DNA of 64,000 bases. It comes from Olsenella sp. SW781. Lineage in GTDB: Bacteria > Actinomycetota > Coriobacteriia > Coriobacteriales > Atopobiaceae. Positions within the stretch are counted from its first letter, which is position 1; each line of letters starts with the position of its first letter. The stretch lies in NCBI RefSeq assembly GCF_012027725.1, contig NZ_SJOU01000008.1, forward strand, positions 57,306 to 121,305. The letters are read 5' to 3'. The translations under genes were made by a program, and so were the position numbers. Below the pieces are notes generated by a model, which was given only the letters and a program-made list of their open reading frames with translations, was not told the origin of the DNA and searched no databases. Below are positions 59,539 through 64,000 of the stretch, one piece after another.

Positions 59539-60785
59539 GCGAGTGGGTCGCCGTGTGCGACGAGAGGGACTACGAGCTGATGGGCCGCGTCGCGCGCTCC
59601 TTGGACGCCTCGGCGGAGATGGAGCTCGTCGGAACCCCTGATGCGCTGAGAAGAACGGTGTTCGAGGCGGTCCCCGGCGAGCTGGGAGTGATTGTCGGCC
59701 AGGTCGACGGGGGCGTGTCCGACGTGAACCTTGCCGCCGCGATTGCCCACGACGGGAACGCCCGGCGGGTCGTGCTCGCGCGCCACGGGGTCTCGGGCTC
59801 GCTGCGCTCCCGTGCGGCCCGCGCCGGGATAGACGACGTCGTGGACCTCGACGAGGGCGACGGCGGTCCGGGAGATGGCGCGTCTGCGGGCGATGGGGGT
59901 CGCTCGGCGCAGAGTCCCGATTGCCCTCCCGGGCCGTCCGCGCGCCTGTCCCCCGGGCGGGAGGGCGCCGCGGTGCTGACGTTTTGCTCGGGTCGCGGCG
60001 GCGTCGGGAAGACCTCGGTCGTGGCCGCCTTCGCCGCCCAGGCGCAGCGGTGGGGGATGAGGACCCGCATGCTCGACCTCGACCTCTCCTGCGGGAACCT
60101 GTTCAGCTGCTTCGGCCTGCCGAGGGGCACCGACCTCTCCCGTCTGGTCGAGGGCGGGGACCTCGAGGGGTCCGAGGCGGGGTCGTGCGTCGCGGTGACG
60201 CCCCTGCTGGGGCTTGCGGGGCCCTGCGAGAGGCCGGAGTCCGCCGAGCTCGTCTCGCCTCATGTCGCCGAGCTCGTCTCTGGGCTCGCGAGGGGGTGCG
60301 ACCTCCTGCTCGTTGACACGTCGACGACGCTCACCGATGCGGTGGCGCAGGCCGCCCAGCTTGCGGACCGGCTGGTCATCGTCTCTGACGACCGGCCGGG
60401 GGGCACGGCGGCGCTCGCGCGCGTGGGAGGCCTTGCGGTGAGGCTTGGCGTCGCCCGAACGCGCATCGCTCGCCTCGAGAACAGGGCGAGCCCGCGAAGG
60501 GGGGCCGACCTCGCCCTGGGACGTGCCGAGGTCGGTCTCGAGGTCGCGCGGGTGTATCGGGCCTTTGATGGAGGTGACGAGGCGGCGGACCTCCTTGCCG
60601 AGGGGCTCGCGCTCGAGCTCCCCGATTCGGGAGGGCCCTTTGCGGAGTCGGTCGCCATCTCGCTCGCGCAGCTGCTAGCGGAGCTTGGGAGGCTGCCGGC
60701 GTGCGAGGAGGCGGCGCGTGCCGCGGAGGGTTCGACGGTGCGCCGTCGGCCAGTCTTTTTCGGGCTGCGGAGGGAGGCGAGGTAG
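59535..60785 (+). CDS. cpaE: CpaE/TadZ-like ParA-family ATPase
   Basis: A 416-residue cytoplasmic localisation ATPase of the Flp pilus. An N-terminal receiver-like domain (to about residue 115) is followed by a low-complexity Gly/Pro linker and a MinD/ParA domain with the deviant Walker A FCSGRGGVGKTS (about residues 149-159) and DLLLVDTSTTL as Walker B-like region. It probably positions the pilus machine at a cell site. It overlaps cpaB by 4 bp, and cpaF starts directly after its stop. Confidence 0.82.
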   Translation: MSEWVAVCDERDYELMGRVARSLDASAEMELVGTPDALRRTVFEAVPGELGVIVGQVDGGVSDVNLAAAIAHDGNARRVVLARHGVSGSLRSRAARAGIDDVVDLDEGDGGPGDGASAGDGGRSAQSPDCPPGPSARLSPGREGAAVLTFCSGRGGVGKTSVVAAFAAQAQRWGMRTRMLDLDLSCGNLFSCFGLPRGTDLSRLVEGGDLEGSEAGSCVAVTPLLGLAGPCERPESAELVSPHVAELVSGLARGCDLLLVDTSTTLTDAVAQAAQLADRLVIVSDDRPGGTAALARVGGLAVRLGVARTRIARLENRASPRRGADLALGRAEVGLEVARVYRAFDGGDEAADLLAEGLALELPDSGGPFAESVAISLAQLLAELGRLPACEEAARAAEGSTVRRRPVFFGLRREAR

Positions 60786-62120
60786 ATGTCACTTCTCGAG
60801 AGGGTTCGTGCCGTCGGGCCCGAGGCTGGCCTAGGGGGTTCCGAGGCGAGGGACCTGAGGGAGGCCCGCCGCGGCCTCAAGGCGGCGCTCGTCGAGCGGC
60901 TCGGCCTCGCCGTCATCGCGGGGATGCTCTCGTGGGAGGACCCCGGGAGGGCGCGCGACGAGCTGGGCGTGGCGCTCGACGCGATCCTCAACACGCAGGA
61001 CTTTGGCTCCCTTGGTCCCGACGAGCGCTCCCTGCTCTCGCGGCAGATACTGGACGAGGTCTGTGGGCTTGGGCCCATCCAGCCGCTGCTGGAGGATGAC
61101 GAGATAACCGAGGTCATGATCAATGGCTGCGACGCGCTGTTCTACGAGCGCGAGGGGGAGCTCCACGCGGCCGACACCGTCTTCGACTCCCCCGAGCAGA
61201 TCATGATCGTCCTCGACCGCATCCTCGCCCCTCTTGGGAGGCGCCTCGACCGATCGAGCCCTCTCGTGAGCGCCCGGCTCGTCAACGGCGACCGCGTGAA
61301 CGCTGTGGCGTCCCCCGCTGCGATCGATGGCCCGGCGGTCACCATCCGCAAGTTCTCCGACCGCATCCGAACGCTGGGGCGCCTGGTGGAGCTGGGGTCC
61401 CTGCCGGGATGGTATGCGACGCTCCTCTCCTGGGCCGTGAGGGCACGCGCCTCGATTGCCGTCGCCGGCAGCACGGGGTCGGGCAAGACGACGCTGCTCA
61501 ATGCGCTCTCCTGCGAGATACCCCGCGGGGAGAGGATCGTGACGATCGAGGACTCGGCGGAGCTTCGCTTTGACGCCCATCCCAACGTGGTGCGCCTCGA
61601 GGCGCAGGATGCCTCCATCGAGGGCGTGGGAGAGGTGACGATCAGGGACCTCGTAAAGAACTCCCTGCGCATGAGGCCCGATCGCATCGTCGTGGGGGAG
61701 GTGCGCGGAGAGGAGTGCGTGGACATGCTGAACGCCCTCAACACGGGGCATGACGGCTCGCTCACCACGCTCCACGCCGGCAGCGCCGAGGAGGCGGTCC
61801 TTCGCCTCATCCTCATGGCCAGGTTTGGGATGGACCTGCCGACGGCCCTCATCGAGGAGCAGATAGCCACCGCCATCGACCTCGTCGTCATGATGAGGCG
61901 CCTCGCTGACGGAAGGCGCGTCGTAACGTCGATGACGGAGGTGTCGCGCGGGGAGGACGGGGGCGCCCTCCTCGAGGAGTGCGTTCTCTTCGACCGGTCC
62001 GACCGCTCGTGGCGCCTCGTTCGGGAGCCGGCGTTCGTGGGAAGGGCGATCGATGACGGGGTCCTGGACGAGGGGGAGGTGAGCGGATGGAGGGAGTGCT
62101 TGTCCTCGGGGTCGCTCTGA
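60786..62120 (+). CDS. cpaF: Type II/IV secretion ATPase CpaF/TadA
   Basis: A 444-residue hexameric ATPase that powers Flp pilus assembly. The Walker A GSTGSGKTTLLNAL lies near residue 228, the Asp box and Walker B region read DRIVVGEVRGEE, and the His box is GHDGSLTTLHAGS. The N-terminal domain has DDEITEVMINGCD. This matches the CpaF family in length and order. It starts immediately after cpaE and its 3' end overlaps tadB by 34 bp. Confidence 0.95.
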   Translation: MSLLERVRAVGPEAGLGGSEARDLREARRGLKAALVERLGLAVIAGMLSWEDPGRARDELGVALDAILNTQDFGSLGPDERSLLSRQILDEVCGLGPIQPLLEDDEITEVMINGCDALFYEREGELHAADTVFDSPEQIMIVLDRILAPLGRRLDRSSPLVSARLVNGDRVNAVASPAAIDGPAVTIRKFSDRIRTLGRLVELGSLPGWYATLLSWAVRARASIAVAGSTGSGKTTLLNALSCEIPRGERIVTIEDSAELRFDAHPNVVRLEAQDASIEGVGEVTIRDLVKNSLRMRPDRIVVGEVRGEECVDMLNALNTGHDGSLTTLHAGSAEEAVLRLILMARFGMDLPTALIEEQIATAIDLVVMMRRLADGRRVVTSMTEVSRGEDGGALLEECVLFDRSDRSWRLVREPAFVGRAIDDGVLDEGEVSGWRECLSSGSL

Positions 62121-63028
62121 TGACGTTCCTGGCGACGCTTGCCCTTGTGCCGGGAGGGGGCGAGGGGGACGCCTGGTCTCCCGGTCGCCTCGCGCGGCGC
62201 GCGGGACACCGTGCGGCACGGCTCATGAGGCGCCTCGGCGAATCGGTGGCGGTCTCCCTGCTGGTCGGGACGGGCGTGGGACGGAGGCTCGCGCTCGAGG
62301 CGAGCTCCTCGCCCGCGGCGATCGCGCTTGGCGTCGGCCCCGAGGGCTCGCTTGCCGCGCTCCTCTGCGCGGGGGCGATCGTCTGCGTGCTCTTCGGGCT
62401 GCTCCTCGCCTCCCCGCTCGCGTGCCCCGTGGCGGGGCTCGCGCTCGTCGGGGTGTGCGTGTCGCGCGACGCCGCGAGGGGGAGGCGTCTCAGGCGAGAG
62501 GTCCTCGGCGCCATGCCGGGCATCTACCGCACGCTTGCCGTTGCCATGGGCTCTGGCCAGACGCTCGCCCAGGCGGTCGAGTATGTGGGGACGCACGAGC
62601 GCGGCCCGGCCTCGGCGGCGTTTGCCCGCATGTCACTCCGCCTTCGATGCGGGATGGGTACCGAGGAGGCGGTCGAGGCGCTTTCGGGAGAGCTGGACGT
62701 GCCGGGCGCCGAGCTGCTCGCGACGGCCCTCGTCATCTCCCATCGGACGGGCAGCCCCCTCCGAGACCTGCTCGTCAGGTCGGCTCGGCTGGCCGAGCGC
62801 CAGGGCGAGTTCGAGCGGCTGCTCTCGGTGAAGACCGCCCAGGTGCGGCTCTCCGTGAGAATCGTCTGCCTCCTGCCCGCGATCATGGTCGGGGCGCTGA
62901 CGCTGCTCTCCCCGGACTTTCAGAGAGGGCTTCTCACGCCCGCCGGAATCGGGTGCATCTGCGCGGCCATGGCGCTCGACGGGCTTGCGCTCGCAATCAT
63001 CCGCCGGATGATGAGGGGGGTGCTGTGA
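62087..63028 (+). CDS. tadB: Pilus assembly inner-membrane protein TadB
   Basis: A 313-residue type II secretion F-domain protein. Hydrophobic helices are seen at about residues 1-22, 80-110 and the C-terminus, with the cytoplasmic F domain (AMGSGQTLAQAVEYVG and LSVRIVCLLPAIM) in between. ATG 62087 is preferred because GGGGGAGGTGAG precedes it and the first residues complete a helix; ATG 62120, which overlaps the cpaF stop, is the alternative. It pairs with TadC as the membrane platform. Confidence 0.88.
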   Translation: MEGVLVLGVALMTFLATLALVPGGGEGDAWSPGRLARRAGHRAARLMRRLGESVAVSLLVGTGVGRRLALEASSSPAAIALGVGPEGSLAALLCAGAIVCVLFGLLLASPLACPVAGLALVGVCVSRDAARGRRLRREVLGAMPGIYRTLAVAMGSGQTLAQAVEYVGTHERGPASAAFARMSLRLRCGMGTEEAVEALSGELDVPGAELLATALVISHRTGSPLRDLLVRSARLAERQGEFERLLSVKTAQVRLSVRIVCLLPAIMVGALTLLSPDFQRGLLTPAGIGCICAAMALDGLALAIIRRMMRGVL

Positions 63029-63029
63029 C

Positions 63030-63671
63030 ATGGCTCCCGAGGATCTTGCGGCCCCGGCGGTCGCCGCCGCGCTCTGCGCCGCCGCCGTGTTGGCGCTTCC
63101 GGACGGGGCGGCAGCCCGGCAGCGAGGGAGGCGCCCGGGGCTCCTCGGGCGAGCCGAGGACCTCGTCCGGTCGATCCCCCCTGTGCGCCGCGCCCGGCTG
63201 GCGGGCGTGAGGGCACGGAGAAGGGTGGAGTGCCTCGCCGAGCTCCCGGTCCTTCTCGACGTGGTGACGCTCGGCCTCTCGGCCGGGCTCTCCTTCGACT
63301 CCTCGTTGGAGCTGTACTGCGAGCGATGCGCGAACGAGCTCGCGCGGTCTCTCGAGGGGGCGATGCTCAGCTGGCGCATCGGCGTTGCCGGGAGGGAGGA
63401 GGCGCTGCTCTCGCTTGCGGAGGAGCTCGACCTCGCGCCGCTCGGTCGCTTTGCCGCGGTCGTGGGCGAGTCGCTCGCCTTTGGCGCGCCGCTTGCCGCC
63501 GCGCTCGAGCGACAGGCGCGGGCGATGCGCGACGAGCAGCGCTCCCAGGTCGAGGAGGAGATCGAGAAGGTCCCGGTGAAGATGCTCGTCCCCCTGGGGA
63601 CGCTCATCGTCCCCGCGATGTTCCTGGCGATACTGGGCCCGCTCCTCGGGTCCGCGGTGGTGGTCGGCTAG
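63030..63671 (+). CDS. tadC: Pilus assembly inner-membrane protein TadC
   Basis: A 213-residue TadC-like F-domain protein, shorter than many TadC proteins (about 300). It has an N-terminal hydrophobic stretch, the cytoplasmic segment VLLDVVTLGLSAGLSFDSSLELY and a C-terminal membrane helix (LIVPAMFLAILGPLLGSAVVVG). The start ATG 63030 comes right after the tadB stop. The pilin gene follows 29 bp later. Confidence 0.85.
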   Translation: MAPEDLAAPAVAAALCAAAVLALPDGAAARQRGRRPGLLGRAEDLVRSIPPVRRARLAGVRARRRVECLAELPVLLDVVTLGLSAGLSFDSSLELYCERCANELARSLEGAMLSWRIGVAGREEALLSLAEELDLAPLGRFAAVVGESLAFGAPLAAALERQARAMRDEQRSQVEEEIEKVPVKMLVPLGTLIVPAMFLAILGPLLGSAVVVG

Positions 63672-63700
63672 CGCCGAGCTCTAGGAGAAAGGAGAGAGGA

Positions 63701-63898
63701 ATGGTCGAGAGAGGTCGAGAGCGGGGCATGGTCGCACGCGCGCGTGCGCTCGTGCGAGACGAGGCGGGGCAGGGGACGACCGAGTACGCGATCCTGGTGG
63801 GGGTCCTTGTGGTCCTGGCCATCGTCGCAATCATAGCGTTCCGCGACCGGGTGGCAGAGCTATGGGACGCCATCGCGAGCGGGATCAACTCGCTGTGA
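63701..63898 (+). CDS. flp: Flp-type major pilin subunit
   Basis: A 65-residue prepilin. The class IVb Flp cleavage and assembly motif is DEAGQGTTEYAILVG: cleavage follows Gly, and Glu-Tyr are the conserved GxxxxEY residues. A hydrophobic helix (about residues 30-47) follows. The leader is short, basic and unusually Arg-rich (MVERGRERG), then MVARARALVRDEAG. ATG 63701 follows GGAGAGAGG; an internal start at the second Met is possible. It is the last complete gene. Confidence 0.9.
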   Translation: MVERGRERGMVARARALVRDEAGQGTTEYAILVGVLVVLAIVAIIAFRDRVAELWDAIASGINSL

Positions 63899-63942
63899 TG
63901 CGCCCTCGGCCCAGCGGGGCCGTCGCCATCGCCGCCCTGACG
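63898..63942 (+). CDS. Start of a further tad-locus gene, 3' partial
   Basis: ATG 63898 overlaps the flp stop (TGATG) and gives about 15 real residues (MRPRPSGAVAIAALT) before the sequence runs into adapter-like bases. A small hydrophobic pilus or prepilin-peptidase gene is expected here by tad gene order, but nothing can be identified. The in-frame stop at 63961 lies in the adapter-like part and is not evidence of a complete ORF. Confidence 0.35.
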
Positions 63943-63975
63943 CTGTCTCTTATCGACATCTGACGCTGACGGCGA
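63943..63975 (+). other. Nextera-adapter-like sequence at the window end
   Basis: Bases 63943-63953 (CTGTCTCTTAT) and 63956-63968 (ACATCTGACGCTG) match the Nextera transposase mosaic-end/adapter at exact positions, with two mismatches between them and others in the next seven bases. This is far more than chance similarity. The bases after 63975 are of unclear origin. The genomic sequence probably ends near 63942. Confidence 0.75.
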
Positions 63976-64000
63976 TCCCCCGCCTGGGGGCCCGGTGAGG

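Noticed and set aside
63898..63963. Complete 21-codon gene after flp
   Set aside because: Its stop codon lies in adapter-like sequence, so the ORF is artificially closed.
1..64000. tRNA or rRNA genes
   Set aside because: I looked through the intergenic gaps and saw no TPsiC-like arm with a matching acceptor stem; a covariance search would settle this.

Overview
The window is about 64 kb of GC-rich bacterial chromosome, dense in genes on both strands. I infer an anaerobic, carbohydrate-fermenting actinobacterium of the Coriobacteriia (Olsenella/Atopobiaceae-like). The grounds are the high GC with a terminator-type T-box leader, an oxygen-independent sulfatase maturase, PTS permeases, a D-lactate dehydrogenase and an actinobacterial Flp/Tad pilus locus. 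No rRNA, tRNA, CRISPR array, phage or intact transposase was recognised.

Layout. 0-4.1 kb: sulfate-ester module (radical-SAM maturase cut by the window start, Cys-type sulfatase, membrane-anchored helical protein, TauE/SafE-type exporter). 4.3-5.7 kb: anchored lipase-like protein. 5.7-10.0 kb: repeat-rich spacer, Phe T-box leader carrying an inserted palindrome, then pheS-pheT. 10.1-11.6 kb: zinc-ribbon/YARHG membrane protein and a phospholipase C-like protein. 11.7-19.0 kb (minus strand): LacI regulator and an operon for class II aldolase, phosphofructokinase, triose-phosphate isomerase, LarA-type racemase and glucose-6-phosphate isomerase. 19.4-22.1 kb: SsuABC/TauABC-like transporter. 22.2-25.8 kb: NagB-like and NagA enzymes and a GH13 glycosidase. 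26.1-29.9 kb (minus strand): ucpA-like SDR, pyruvate kinase, D-lactate dehydrogenase.

30.0-39.6 kb is a four-carbon sugar-acid catabolic locus: a divergent PrpR_N/AAA/Fis regulator (frameshifted), DUF1537 kinase, iron alcohol dehydrogenase (frameshifted), DapA-family lyase, PdxA2-type dehydrogenase, ion-transporter-superfamily permease, BNR-repeat protein and YhcH-family protein. An MFS transporter, a Ca-type P-ATPase and an AbiEi/DUF559-like protein follow. 45.3-55.6 kb is a visibly lower-GC island: MtlR/LicR-type activator, lactose/cellobiose-family PTS EIIB-EIIA-EIIC, GH1 6-phospho-beta-glycosidase, two different cupin phosphoglucose isomerases, a long phosphomannose-isomerase-like protein and an IlvD/Edd dehydratase, with a convergent GntP permease beside it. 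57.3-58.5 kb is rsgA. 58.8-63.9 kb is the tad locus (cpaB, cpaE, cpaF, tadB, tadC, flp). The final bases resemble a Nextera adapter, so the last ORF is artificially cut.

Taken together this looks like a host-glycan forager: it can desulfate glycans, process amino sugars, import PTS disaccharides and sugar acids, feed them through dedicated glycolytic enzymes to pyruvate and D-lactate, and adhere by Flp pili. The strongest candidates for undescribed biology are the PTS/cupin/dehydratase island, the four-carbon acid locus with its BNR protein, and several families of intergenic palindromes, one of which sits inside a T-box leader.
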